NCBI RefSeq assembly: GCF_029076695.1
Contig: NZ_JARFIK010000001.1
Span: forward strand, 1,426,001-1,490,000
DNA: 64,000 bases
Direction: 5' to 3'
Origin: Adlercreutzia equolifaciens
GTDB lineage: Bacteria; Actinomycetota; Coriobacteriia; Coriobacteriales; Eggerthellaceae
The position numbers and the translations under genes were made by a program. How positions within the stretch are numbered: position 1 is the stretch's first letter; every line of letters begins with the position of its first letter. The notes under the pieces were generated by a model. The model worked only from the letters and a program-made list of their open reading frames with translations, ran no database searches and had not been told where the DNA came from. Below, in pieces: positions 52,981 through 62,090 of the stretch.

Positions 52981-54363
52981 ATGGCTCAAGATAGGCTTCA
53001 CTTCATCGGCGTCGGCGGTGTCGGCATGAGCGGTATTGCCCGCGTGGCCCACGACCAGGGCATGGCGGTCAGTGGCTCCGATTTGAAGGAGAGCCGCTAT
53101 ACCAAGCAGCTGCGCGATGCGGGGCTCACCATTTTCATCGGTCAGGATGCCAGCCATATCCCCGAGGGGGACCCGCTGGTGGTGGTGTCGACGGCCATCC
53201 TCGACAACAACCCTGAGCTCATCGAGGCGAAGCGCCGGGGGCTTACCATTGTTCACCGGGCTCAGATGCTTGCGCGGCTGGGCTGTGGCCTGGACACCCT
53301 GGCGGTGGCCGGCACCCATGGCAAGACCACCACGTCGTCCATGCTGGCAAGCACGCTGGACGCCATGGGCCTTGATCCCACCTTCCTTATTGGCGGCATC
53401 GTGCGCGCCTATGGCACCAATGCCCACTCGGGCACCGGTCGCTACTACGTGGTGGAGGCCGACGAGTCCGACAAGTCGTTCACCTATCTTTCCCCGGCGG
53501 CGGCCATTGTCACCAACATCGAGGCCGACCATCTGGATCATTACGAGGGCCTTCAGGAAATCTACGACCAGTTCCGCATGTTCATGGAGGGTGTGGCCCC
53601 CGAGGGTCCCATTGTGGTATGCGGCGACGACGAGAACCTGGTGCAGGTGGCGCGCTCGACGGGTCGCGCCATTACCACCTACGGCTTTGGTGAGTCCTGC
53701 GACGCCCGCATTCTGAGCGCCGAGGACCACGGCGTGGGTTCGCAGTTCACGCTGCAGCTGCCCGACGGGCGCGTGGTAGAGAGCCGCATCAAGCAGAATC
53801 CGGGCCGTCACAACGTGGCCAATGGCGCTGCGGTGCTCACGCTCATCGCCCTGCTGGGGCTCGACGTGGAGCAGGCTGCTGCCAAGCTGGCCGACTTCGG
53901 TGGCGTGCGCCGCCGCTTCGATCTTATTGGCGAGGCCCAGGGCATTACCGTGGTGGACGACTACGCCCATCATCCCACCGAGATTGCCGCCACTATCACC
54001 GCGGCCAAGGCCCTCGATTTCAAGCGCGTCCACGTTCTGTTCCAGCCCCATCGCTATTCGCGGGCGGCGCTGTTCACGGAAGTGATGCACGACGAGTTCG
54101 GCGCGGCCTTCGACAATGCCGACACCGTTACCTTCATGGACGTCTACTCGGCCGGCGAGGCGCCGGTGCCCGGCGTGACGGGCAAGACGTTCTTGAACGT
54201 GGTGCTCGAGCACGGGCATCCCTGCGCCCGCTACGTGCCGCGCCGCATCGACGTGGTACCCGCCATGATCGAGACGGCCGAGCCGGGCGACTTGGTCATC
54301 ACCATGGGCGCCGGCGACGTCACCGCCATTGCTCCGCAGCTTGTCGACGAGCTGGGCCGCTAG
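52981..54363 (+). CDS. murC: UDP-MurNAc:L-alanine ligase MurC
   Basis: 460 residues from ATG 52981. HFIGVGGVGMSGIARVAHDQ (dinucleotide-like), AVAGTHGKTTTSSMLA (ATP), VVEADESDKSF and DDYAHHPTEIAAT identify MurC. An in-frame TTG ten codons earlier is less likely. Adds the first stem-peptide residue. murB follows after eight bases. Confidence 0.97.
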   Translation: MAQDRLHFIGVGGVGMSGIARVAHDQGMAVSGSDLKESRYTKQLRDAGLTIFIGQDASHIPEGDPLVVVSTAILDNNPELIEAKRRGLTIVHRAQMLARLGCGLDTLAVAGTHGKTTTSSMLASTLDAMGLDPTFLIGGIVRAYGTNAHSGTGRYYVVEADESDKSFTYLSPAAAIVTNIEADHLDHYEGLQEIYDQFRMFMEGVAPEGPIVVCGDDENLVQVARSTGRAITTYGFGESCDARILSAEDHGVGSQFTLQLPDGRVVESRIKQNPGRHNVANGAAVLTLIALLGLDVEQAAAKLADFGGVRRRFDLIGEAQGITVVDDYAHHPTEIAATITAAKALDFKRVHVLFQPHRYSRAALFTEVMHDEFGAAFDNADTVTFMDVYSAGEAPVPGVTGKTFLNVVLEHGHPCARYVPRRIDVVPAMIETAEPGDLVITMGAGDVTAIAPQLVDELGR

Positions 54364-54371
54364 GACGTCCT

Positions 54372-55304
54372 ATGGCCCGTCACGCCTCTCCGCTTCAGTC
54401 GTTGCTGGTCGATGACCGCTTCGACGGCGACGTGTACCCCAACGAGCCCATGAGCCGTCATACCACCTATCGCATCGGAGGACCGGCGCGGTTCTTTGTG
54501 CGCGCCAATTCCGTTGGCGCCCTCACGGGGCTCATCGACGTGTGCGCTGAAACGAACGTGCCCTGGGTGGTGGTGGGGCGCGGCTCCAATGTACTTGTCT
54601 CCGACGAGGGCTTCGGCGGGGTAGCGGTGGCGTTGGGACGGGACTTCCGTTCCATGCGCTTTGAGGACGGCCGCTTTTTCGTAGGCGCCGGTGCCACCTT
54701 GTCCTCGGTGGTGCAAGACGCCTTCAAGCGCAACCTGGGCGGCTTCGAATTTGCCGTGGGAACGCCGGGCACGGTGGGGGGCGCCCTGCGCATGAACGCC
54801 GGCGCGCGCGACGAGTGGATCGGCGAGCGTGTGGCCACGGTGACCACCTATCGGCCCGGAGCGGGTTTGCAGCGTCGCCGCGGCGATGAGCTGTCCTGGG
54901 GGTACCGCACCAGCTCCTTCGCCCCCGATGAGATCATCATCGAGTGCGAGCTGGTGGCCGACGTGGCCGACCCTTTCAAGGTGCGCGACAAGATGGAGGC
55001 CAACCTGGCGCGTCGCAAAGAGACCCAGCCTTTGTCCCAGCCCACGTGCGGCAGCGTGTTCAAGAACCCGGAAGGCGCGTCGGTGGGACGCATGGTCGAG
55101 GAGCTCGGCCTGAAGGGCTATGCCCAGGGCAAGGCCCGCATCTCTGCGGTCCATGGCAACTTTATCGTGAACGAGGGCGGCGCTACCGCTGCCGATGTGC
55201 GCAGCCTTATGGACGAGATTGCCGCGCGGGTGCGCGAGGCCTATGGCGTGAGCCTGCTGCCCGAGGTGCGCCTCGTGGGCTTCGAGGAGCCGTTCCATGG
55301 CTAG
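54372..55304 (+). CDS. murB: UDP-N-acetylenolpyruvoylglucosamine reductase MurB
   Basis: 310 residues. FAD-binding segments RHTTYRIGGPARFFV and VVGRGSNVLVSDEGF; GTPGTVGGALRMNAGA and the catalytic serine in QPTCGSVFKNPEG; C-terminal HGNFIVNEGGATAADV. Reduces enolpyruvyl to lactyl to give UDP-MurNAc. Overlaps ftsQ by eight bases. Confidence 0.97.
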   Translation: MARHASPLQSLLVDDRFDGDVYPNEPMSRHTTYRIGGPARFFVRANSVGALTGLIDVCAETNVPWVVVGRGSNVLVSDEGFGGVAVALGRDFRSMRFEDGRFFVGAGATLSSVVQDAFKRNLGGFEFAVGTPGTVGGALRMNAGARDEWIGERVATVTTYRPGAGLQRRRGDELSWGYRTSSFAPDEIIIECELVADVADPFKVRDKMEANLARRKETQPLSQPTCGSVFKNPEGASVGRMVEELGLKGYAQGKARISAVHGNFIVNEGGATAADVRSLMDEIAARVREAYGVSLLPEVRLVGFEEPFHG

Positions 55305-56310
55305 GCGCACCTCTTCGTCGGTTAATCCTCGCACGACGGCCCGCAGTGCCCGCTCGGCGCGAGGGGGCACTGCGTCGCGCCCGCAATCCGTACCCGGAGC
55401 CCGCACGGCTCGCTCTGGCGCCTCGCGCGCGGGGGGCCGTCCCGTTGCGCCTGCGTCGCGCTCAACGGTAAGCTCGGTGCGCTTGGGGGATCTGCCGCGC
55501 ACGGCGCCCTCGGCGCGCACTTCCCGTCCCGCCCCCAAGCGATCGGGGCTGTTTCGCGCTCTCGTTGTGCTGGCTATCGTGGCGGTGATCGCGGGCGGTG
55601 CCTATGCGGTGCTGTTTTTCACGCCGGTCTTCACCATCACGAAGGTGGAGGTAACCGGCGCCGATCACCTTACCTCGGAAGAGATGGCCGTGCTAGCCGC
55701 CGTACCCCAGGGAACCACGCTGCTGACCGTGGACACCGCGGGCATCGAGAACAGCGTTGTGCGCGATGCCTGGGTGCAGTCGGTGCATGTCGAACGCCAT
55801 TTCCCCGACACCCTCGAGATTGTGGTAACCGAGCGCACCATTGCCGCGGTGGTGGACGTGGTGGCCGACAACGCGAAGGTGACGCAGCACTGGGCCATTG
55901 CCTCGGACGGCATGTGGCTTATGGAGATTCCCGATCAGGACAGCGAGCTAGGTCAGATGATCAGCCCGCAAATCTACGAAGACGCGGCGAAGGTGCTCCA
56001 TATCACCGACGTTCCCTTCGGGCTTACCCCGGAAGTGGGTACCTACTGCACCGACGGCAATGTGAACAACGCCCTGGCCATCTTGGACGGTCTGTCCACC
56101 GAGCTTGCCGATCGCATTCGAACGGTGTCGGCCACCGACGCCCAGTCCACGCTGCTCACCTTGGACGATGGCGTGCAGATTGCCTTCGGCACCGCCGATG
56201 ACATTCGCGACAAAGAGCGCATCTGCCTGAAAATCATGGAAGAGAATCCCGGCACCGTGGCCTACATCAACGTTCGCGTTGTGGACCGCCCCACCTGGCG
56301 CGCCGTTTAG
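55297..56310 (+). CDS. ftsQ: FtsQ/DivIB division protein
   Basis: 337 residues. A ~85-residue Ser/Arg/Pro-rich cytoplasmic region, one helix (about 88-110: ALVVLAIVAVIAGGAYAVLF), then a POTRA domain (TKVEVTGADHLTSEEMAVLA) and a beta domain (DAWVQSVHVERHFPDTLEIV). Links FtsL/FtsB to the divisome. Starts inside murB, hence translationally coupled. Confidence 0.92.
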   Translation: MARRTSSSVNPRTTARSARSARGGTASRPQSVPGARTARSGASRAGGRPVAPASRSTVSSVRLGDLPRTAPSARTSRPAPKRSGLFRALVVLAIVAVIAGGAYAVLFFTPVFTITKVEVTGADHLTSEEMAVLAAVPQGTTLLTVDTAGIENSVVRDAWVQSVHVERHFPDTLEIVVTERTIAAVVDVVADNAKVTQHWAIASDGMWLMEIPDQDSELGQMISPQIYEDAAKVLHITDVPFGLTPEVGTYCTDGNVNNALAILDGLSTELADRIRTVSATDAQSTLLTLDDGVQIAFGTADDIRDKERICLKIMEENPGTVAYINVRVVDRPTWRAV

Positions 56311-56531
56311 AGCGCGTCAAGAAGCGGACGGCGGGAAAAATGCAGGCATTAATGGCTTATTCGTGGACGTGGGAATTCCTTTAGCCGCGCAAAGCGTTGC
56401 AAAGGCACCTTCATCGTGTACAATATCCCCACATAAACGCCGTTTCGCACGGCGGGGAAACCAGCGCCTTTTTCAGGCGCACAAGATTTGACAAAACGCA
56501 GCAGTACAACGCAGAAGGTGTGGAGGAAGAA
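56311..56531 (+). promoter_or_regulatory. ftsZ upstream region
   Basis: The only sizeable gap within the dcw cluster. GTTGCAAAGGCACC...GTGTACAATATCC offers TACAAT at about 56418-56423 as a -10 candidate with TTGCAA (56396-56401) 16 bases upstream. Suggests ftsZ has its own promoter. Confidence 0.5.
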
Positions 56532-57653
56532 ATGCCGAACATTCCAGGCTCTGAACATTTGGCGGTCATCAAGGTCGTCGGCGTCGGCGGTGGCGGTACC
56601 AATGCCGTGAACCGCATGGTCGAGGCCGGTGTACGCGGGGTGGAGTTCATCGCCGTGAACACGGATCGTCAGGCCCTTCTTATGTCCGACGCCGACAAAA
56701 CCATCCACATCGGCGAAGAGCTGACCCGTGGTCTGGGCGCTGGCGCCAACCCCCAGGTGGGCTGCCAGGCCGCCGAGGAGAGCCGTGCGGAAATCCGCGA
56801 GGCGCTGGCCGAGGCCGATATGGTCTTCGTCACGGCCGGCGAGGGCGGCGGCACTGGTACTGGCGCGGCCCCCATTGTGGCTGAAATTGCTCGCGAGGAA
56901 ATTGGCGCCCTTACCGTGGGCGTGGTTACCAAGCCCTTCTCCTTCGAGGGTCGCCTCCGCCGCAATCAGGCCGACCAGGGCATTGATCTGCTGTCTCAGA
57001 AGGTTGACACGCTCATCGTCATCCCGAACGATCGTTTGCTGGAGATTGTCGACAAGAAGACGTCCATGATCGACGCCTTCCGCATCTGCGACGACACGCT
57101 CCGCCAGGGCATCCAGGGCGTGACGGACCTCATTACCATTCCCGGCCTCATCAACTTGGACTTTGCCGACATCCGCACCGTCATGAAGGACGCCGGCACG
57201 GCCATGATGGGCATCGGCATTGCCACGGGCGAGAACCGCGCTCTGGACGCCGCTCAGCAGGCCACCTCTTCCAGCTTGCTGGAGTCTTCCATTGCCGGTG
57301 CTTCCCGCGTGCTGTTCTCCATTGCCGGCGGTCCCGACCTCACCCTCACCGAGGTGTCCGAGGCGGCCCGCACGGTAGAGGCCTGCGCCGACGAGAACGC
57401 CAACATCATCTACGGCCAGATCATCGACGAAGAGCTGAAGGACGCCGTGCGCATCACCGTTATTGCCACGGGCTTCAAGGTGGGTGCCTCCCAGTCCTCC
57501 ATGGATTTCTCCCGCAAGGATCTGTTCGCCTCCACCGAGGCCCCGGCGCCTCAGCCGGTGCAGCAGGCGCCGGTCACCTTCTCCAGCGCCGCGCCCTCCA
57601 ATCGCTTTGCCGATGAGGACTACATTCCCGACTTCCTGAAGCGCCAGCGCTAG
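56532..57653 (+). CDS. ftsZ: Cell division GTPase FtsZ
   Basis: 373 residues from ATG 56532 after GTGGAGGAAG; the frame is open far upstream but lies in the untranslated leader. Nucleotide motifs [13 protein letters not shown] and [14 protein letters not shown], and the T7 loop [11 protein letters not shown]. The C-terminal peptide [13 protein letters not shown] is the conserved tail bound by SepF, ZipA-like or FtsA partners. A 221-base gap before it is the longest in the cluster and may hold an ftsZ promoter. Confidence 0.98.
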   Translation: MPNIPGSEHLAVIKVVGVGGGGTNAVNRMVEAGVRGVEFIAVNTDRQALLMSDADKTIHIGEELTRGLGAGANPQVGCQAAEESRAEIREALAEADMVFVTAGEGGGTGTGAAPIVAEIAREEIGALTVGVVTKPFSFEGRLRRNQADQGIDLLSQKVDTLIVIPNDRLLEIVDKKTSMIDAFRICDDTLRQGIQGVTDLITIPGLINLDFADIRTVMKDAGTAMMGIGIATGENRALDAAQQATSSSLLESSIAGASRVLFSIAGGPDLTLTEVSEAARTVEACADENANIIYGQIIDEELKDAVRITVIATGFKVGASQSSMDFSRKDLFASTEAPAPQPVQQAPVTFSSAAPSNRFADEDYIPDFLKRQR

Positions 57654-57666
57654 GCGGCGCGCCTTC

Positions 57667-58488
57667 ATGGAGGTTCTCAGTCTGCCTTATCCGCAGCTCG
57701 AGGAAGATATGCTGGGCACGATACCCGTGCTTACCGACAACGCGCTCGCCCGTACTTCGGGCGTGCGCGTTGCTTTTACCGGCCAGAAGGGCGGTGTGAG
57801 CGAAGGGGCGTTTCGTTCCCTCAACCTCGGCGGCCATGTGGGCGATGATCCGGTCTGCGTGGCCGAGAATCGCCGTCGCGTGGCCGAGGCTTTTGGTGTG
57901 AGTCCGAAGGCGCTGCTGGGCGCGAACCAGGTGCATGGTACGGAGCTTGTGGAGGTGCACGCCGCCGACGAGGCGGCTTTGGTCGAGGCGCTTCGTAGCG
58001 CCGAGGACGGCGCCGACGGCTTGGTTATCACGGCGCCAGGCATATTGGGGCTTCTCTGCTTCGCCGATTGCACCCCCATCATTGTCGTGGCTCCCTCGGG
58101 GTCCTACGCCCTGGCCCATGGTGGCTGGCGGGGCACCGTGGGACACATTGCCCGCAAGGCGGTGGAGCGCCTGTGCGCCCTAGAAGCGGTGGATCCGTCG
58201 GAGGTGAACGTCTACGTGGGTCCGCATATTCGCCAGTGTTGCTTCGAGGTGGGACCCGACGTGGCCCAACAGTTTGCCGACGAATTCGGCGCCGCTGTGG
58301 TTTCCGAAGATAATCGAGTCAGTTTGGCCGAGGCGGTGAAGGCCGACGTGCAAGCTGCCGGCGTGGATGCACGGCGTATCATCGATGCGGGCATTTGCAC
58401 CCGTTGCGCCTCGGACCGCTACTATTCCTATCGCGCCACCGAGGGCCGTTGCGGCCGTCATGGCGCGCTGGCCTGCAAAGGAGTCTGA
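57667..58488 (+). CDS. pgeF: PgeF/YfiH-family protein (multicopper-oxidoreductase-like laccase domain)
   Basis: 273 residues. Zinc-site residues visible in GANQVHGTELVEV, LLCFADCTPIIVV and LAHGGWRGTVG, plus GPHIRQCCFEVG. E. coli YfiH is a peptidoglycan-editing factor that removes misincorporated amino acids from UDP-MurNAc; other members are purine nucleoside phosphorylases. Its place after ftsZ is conserved in many Gram-positive bacteria and fits a cell-wall quality role. Confidence 0.92.
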   Translation: MEVLSLPYPQLEEDMLGTIPVLTDNALARTSGVRVAFTGQKGGVSEGAFRSLNLGGHVGDDPVCVAENRRRVAEAFGVSPKALLGANQVHGTELVEVHAADEAALVEALRSAEDGADGLVITAPGILGLLCFADCTPIIVVAPSGSYALAHGGWRGTVGHIARKAVERLCALEAVDPSEVNVYVGPHIRQCCFEVGPDVAQQFADEFGAAVVSEDNRVSLAEAVKADVQAAGVDARRIIDAGICTRCASDRYYSYRATEGRCGRHGALACKGV

Positions 58489-58495
58489 TCAAGGT

Positions 58496-59188
58496 ATGGG
58501 AATCGAAGAACGCTATCTCCGCGTGGCCGCCGAGGTGGCGAAGACGGCTCAGGCGGCCGGTCGCAGCCCGCAGGAGGTCTGCCTGGTGGCGGTCTCCAAG
58601 ACGGTAGGGGAGGACGGCGTGGCTGCCGCCTTCGCCGCCGGGGCCCGTGATTTCGGCGAGAACCGCCCCGATCAGCTGGTACCGAAGGCCGCGGCCTTTC
58701 CCGAGGCGCGCTGGCACTTTATCGGCAATATTCAATCGCGCCGCATTCACGACATTGTGGGGTCGGCATCGCTCATTCACTCGCTGTACCAGGCCCGCCA
58801 TGCCGAGAAGATCGACAAGGCGGCCGCCGAGCTGGGCAAGGTCCAGGACGTGCTTATCGAGGTCAACGTCTCGGGGGAGGCCTCTAAGAGCGGTGTGGCG
58901 CCCGACGAGGCGCTGGACTTGGTGCGCTTCTGCGAAGCGCTGCCCCAGGTGCGCGTGCGCGGCCTGATGACCATGGCGCCTCAGGGCAGCCCCGAGGAAG
59001 CCCGCCGTGCCTTCGAAGGCCTGGCGCGGCTGGCGGCTGATATTCGCTCGCAGTTGCCCGATGACCAGGCGGCAGCCTTCACGGAGCTTTCCATGGGCAT
59101 GAGCGAGGACTGGCCCTGCGCCATCGAGTGCGGTGCCACCATTGTCCGTATCGGTCGTGCGATCTTTAGCGATTCTTTTCAGGAGTAG
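58496..59188 (+). CDS. yggS: YggS-family PLP homeostasis protein
   Basis: 230 residues from ATG 58496, the normal YggS/PLPBP length. PLP lysine in VCLVAVSKT, then GARDFGENRPDQLV, WHFIGNIQSRR and FTELSMGMSEDWPCAIECGA, all family signatures. Binds PLP without known catalysis and buffers the cofactor. Upstream open frame lies inside pgeF. Confidence 0.95.
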   Translation: MGIEERYLRVAAEVAKTAQAAGRSPQEVCLVAVSKTVGEDGVAAAFAAGARDFGENRPDQLVPKAAAFPEARWHFIGNIQSRRIHDIVGSASLIHSLYQARHAEKIDKAAAELGKVQDVLIEVNVSGEASKSGVAPDEALDLVRFCEALPQVRVRGLMTMAPQGSPEEARRAFEGLARLAADIRSQLPDDQAAAFTELSMGMSEDWPCAIECGATIVRIGRAIFSDSFQE

Positions 59189-59304
59189 CGCGCAACCTGG
59201 TATGATGACGTGAGGCACTGCGCTCGCGGCGCCGTGCCACCCTCGAGACCTTACTAGACCACCGGGCGAATACCCTTCGCCAAGAAACGAAGCAGGAGGC
59301 TCCC

Positions 59305-60120
59305 ATGGATTTGAACGACGGCAAGCGTGCCTTCGCCGATCTCAAGTCGAAACTGGGCTTTGGCCGCAAAGAGGAAGACTTCGAAGAGTACTACGATGAC
59401 TACGAGGAGTACGACGACGAGGCCGATTACGGCGAGTACGGCTATGACGACGGCTACGGTCGCGGAGCCGCCGGCTCGCGCTACGATCCCTACGACTCGG
59501 TAACCACCCGCGAGGTGGGCGCCCGTTCCACCATGCCGCGTCTGGTTTCCATCGAGGATGTGCGCGCCCGCACCCAGGTGCCCAGCCTGTCCGATCGCGA
59601 GCCTTCGTCTTCGAGTCGCCGCACGTCGGGCTCCAGCTCGTTTCGCACCATGGTCGATTCCTCGCTGCCTCCGCAGATGACGCCCGAGGGCACGGCAGCC
59701 GCCTCGGCGGCGGCCTCGGTAGCCCATTCCGCGCGCTCCGAGGGCTTGAACTCGCTGTTCGAGCCCACCACGCCGGCGCCCGAGCCTGCGGATATCCGCG
59801 CTGCGGCGGGGCGGTCTGGCAGTGCCTCCAGCACCTACGCGCGCTTGTCCCCCTCGCGCACGGTCAAGGTTATCAAGCCGCTGGCCTACAACGATGCCGA
59901 GGCGGTCTCCACCTCGCTCAAGTTGGGCGAGGCGGTAGTGCTCTGCCTGACGGGAACGCCGGATGCCCTGGCCAAACGCATCCTCGACTTCTCTTTCGGT
60001 GTGGCCAGCGCATTGGACGCCAACGTGGAGTGCGTGGGAACGAAGGTGTTCGCTCTTACCCGCATCAACGAGCTGTCCGACGCCGAGCGCTCCTATCTGC
60101 GCAGCCAAGGAGTCATTTAG
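59305..60120 (+). CDS. sepF: Cell division protein SepF
   Basis: 271 residues, longer than the ~150-200 typical. After an N-terminal helix (MDLNDGKRAFADLKSKLGFG) comes an Asp/Glu/Tyr-rich low-complexity stretch (~27-55), a Ser/Ala-rich linker and a C-terminal SepF domain beginning RTVKVIKPLAYNDAEAVS. SepF anchors FtsZ to the membrane in bacteria without FtsA. No ftsA is present in this cluster, so SepF is presumably the essential tether. Confidence 0.93.
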   Translation: MDLNDGKRAFADLKSKLGFGRKEEDFEEYYDDYEEYDDEADYGEYGYDDGYGRGAAGSRYDPYDSVTTREVGARSTMPRLVSIEDVRARTQVPSLSDREPSSSSRRTSGSSSFRTMVDSSLPPQMTPEGTAAASAAASVAHSARSEGLNSLFEPTTPAPEPADIRAAAGRSGSASSTYARLSPSRTVKVIKPLAYNDAEAVSTSLKLGEAVVLCLTGTPDALAKRILDFSFGVASALDANVECVGTKVFALTRINELSDAERSYLRSQGVI

Positions 60121-60221
60121 TTCACCAGGTCGGGGGCGGTGCGCCTACGACGACTGCCCTCGACAAGATCTGACGGCTGCGGCACCGTGGCGCGTCGCGT
60201 TTGCAAGAAGGAGCTTGTTCT

Positions 60222-60479
60222 ATGCTCACCGCTATCCTGGTACGGCTCGCTGACGCCTACTCCATGATTATTTTCGTGTACGTCATGATGTCGTGGCTGC
60301 CCAACACGCAAAGTGGCATCATCGGCGACATTTATCGCGCCTTGGGCAAGTTGTGCGATCCCTATCTCAATCTGTTCAGAAAGTTGATTCCGCCCCTTGG
60401 AGGTATGGTGGACGTAACTCCCATCATTGCCTTGCTTGTATTACAATTCGGGGTGCGTTTGCTTGTGATGCTTTTCTGA
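60222..60479 (+). CDS. YggT family membrane protein
   Basis: 85 residues from ATG 60222 with GAAGGAG upstream. Two hydrophobic helices flank the YggT signature DPYLNLFRKLIPPLGGMVDV. The family sits between sepF and divIVA in many actinobacteria and firmicutes; its role is unclear, with suggestions in osmotic stress and division. Confidence 0.93.
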   Translation: MLTAILVRLADAYSMIIFVYVMMSWLPNTQSGIIGDIYRALGKLCDPYLNLFRKLIPPLGGMVDVTPIIALLVLQFGVRLLVMLF

Positions 60480-60537
60480 TCAGGTAACCGACATACAGAA
60501 CAAGACAGCAATCGTAAGAAGGGCAAAGGTAACATCC

Positions 60538-61341
60538 ATGGCTATCACCGCTTCTGACATCCACAATCAGAGCTTCTCCATCGACCGCAAGGGCTATGAC
60601 GTCGACGAAGTCGACGTGTTCCTCGAGCATGTGGCCGACGAGATCGACGTTCTGAACGACACCATCGCCCAGCTGCAGGCTCAGCTTGAGCAGGACCGTT
60701 TCAGCGGCTTTGACGCCCCCGCCTCTTCCACGGTTGCTATTACCGAGACCGCCGTGGCTTCGGTGGATACGGCGCAGTTTGAGGCCGAGCTGGCTCAGAA
60801 GGATGCCATCATCGGCGATCTGGAGCGTCAGCTGCGCGACAAGCGTGCCGACGACAACGCCATTGCGCAGGCCCTTATCATCGCCCAGCGCTCGGCCGAC
60901 GAGATCCTGGCCAAGGCCAACGCTAATGCCACGGAAACCATCCAGGATGCCCGCGACGAGGCCCAGCGCATCATCGATCGCGCCAATACCGACCGTCAGG
61001 ACGTGGTGGATGCCATTCGCAAGCTGCAGGACGACCGCGAGGACGCGCGCGAGGAGTACGCCGACCTGCTGAAGGACATCATCTCCGATGCCTCTCGCAA
61101 GCTGGCTGACATCGGCGCCCAGGCCCCGAAGACCTTGGCAACCATCGACGGCGAGTACGACGTGGCCGCCGGCCTCACTGGCAACTTCGAGATTGACGAG
61201 TACGTGGCTCCCCAGGCCTATGCCACGCCGCAGGCCGTGGGCACCGCCGTGGCTGCCGCAACGCCCGTGGCTTCGGCCTACGAGAAGGACCTCTCCGGTT
61301 TCGGCGACGCCGACGACTTCGAGTTCGAAGAAATCGACTAG
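60538..61341 (+). CDS. divIVA: DivIVA-domain protein
   Basis: 267 residues. N-terminal DivIVA lipid-binding domain (SDIHNQSFSIDRKGYDVDEV, then FLEHVADEIDVLNDTI), a long coiled coil to about residue 190, and a Pro/Ala/acidic tail ending FEFEEID. Marks curved membrane at septa and poles and recruits growth machinery in actinobacteria. Last gene of the dcw cluster, closed by a terminator. Confidence 0.94.
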   Translation: MAITASDIHNQSFSIDRKGYDVDEVDVFLEHVADEIDVLNDTIAQLQAQLEQDRFSGFDAPASSTVAITETAVASVDTAQFEAELAQKDAIIGDLERQLRDKRADDNAIAQALIIAQRSADEILAKANANATETIQDARDEAQRIIDRANTDRQDVVDAIRKLQDDREDAREEYADLLKDIISDASRKLADIGAQAPKTLATIDGEYDVAAGLTGNFEIDEYVAPQAYATPQAVGTAVAAATPVASAYEKDLSGFGDADDFEFEEID

Positions 61342-61364
61342 CTCGGGTCCAAAAGAGATACGAA

Positions 61365-61399
61365 CTGAAAGGAGCCGCACGTGCGGCTCCTTTTTTACT
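61365..61399 (+). terminator. Intrinsic terminator of the dcw cluster
   Basis: Self-complementary 13-bp arms (61368-61380 with 61381-61393) followed by TTTTTT. The perfect palindrome also works on the other strand. Confidence 0.93.
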
Positions 61400-61452
61400 C
61401 AAATCAATTAAATAAGTTTTTGTCACCCAGGTGCGCCCAAGGAAGTCAGCGA

Positions 61453-61552
61453 GGGTCCGACAGGCACCTGGAATTGTGCCGAAGCGCGGCTGAGCGTACT
61501 TTGGTACGCGAAGGAAAGCGCTGAGGTGCAAGGCCAGGTGCCTGTCGGACCC
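61453..61552. repeat. 100-bp hairpin element with 19-bp perfect arms
   Basis: 61453-61471 is the exact reverse complement of 61534-61552 (arms GGGTCCGACAGGCACCTGG). Inside, GCGTAC-TTTG-GTACGC forms an apical hairpin and AAGCGC/GCGCTG-like segments can pair. Non-coding; lies between the dcw terminator and the 3' end of rnpB. Confidence 0.7.
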
Positions 61553-61602
61553 GCAGCGTCGACGTAGTCCGTCGGTCCCGTTAGGGCCGACGGAACAAAG
61601 AG

Positions 61603-61968
61603 GGCAAGTGGGCCGATAAGCCGGGTTCTGTCGGGGGCGACCATTTATCTCGAGCGCCTGTCGCCAGGCGCCTCTAGCACGCAACCCGAATGCACGGCGG
61701 GCCACCGTATGGCATTCCTATTTGCGCTTGCTCCCGATGGGGTTTACCAAGCCGCGTTGTTGCCAACGCGCTGGTGCGCTCTTACCGCACCGTTTCAGCT
61801 TTTCTCCTGTTTCGTGCGTTCTGCCGGGCAGAACGTTTCGCGCAGGGGAGTTTTCTTTTCTGTGGCACTATCCGTCGAGTCACCTCGCCCAGCCGTTAGC
61901 TGGCATCGTGCCCTGGGGAGCCCGGACTTTCCTCGCACCGAAGTACGCGGTCGCCTGGCCCACTCGCC
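61603..61968 (-). ncRNA. rnpB: RNase P RNA
   Basis: Read on the minus strand, the conserved blocks appear in order: GAGGAAAGTCCGGGCTCC near the 5' end, GTGCGGTAAGAGCGCACC in the middle, and ACAGAACCCGGCTTATCGGC at the 3' end. The first and last strands pair as P1 (61957-61968 with 61603-61614, one G-U). About 366 bases, bacterial type A. TACAAT on the minus strand (61980-61975) is a likely -10. It processes tRNA 5' ends. Divergent from thiN. Confidence 0.96.
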
Positions 61969-62090
61969 TGTGGTATTGTAGCAGAACTTGAATCGATCTG
62001 ATCGACAGTCAGCCACCGTACGACGGCCTGCGCGGCTCCTGGTGCAAAGCACATTCCGTTGTGGTGGCGCGCGGGGAAGGGGAGCAATTC

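Noticed and set aside
52369-54219. 616-codon minus-strand frame opposite murG/murC
   Set aside because: Antisense shadow of conserved plus-strand mur genes, no recognisable domain or ribosome site.
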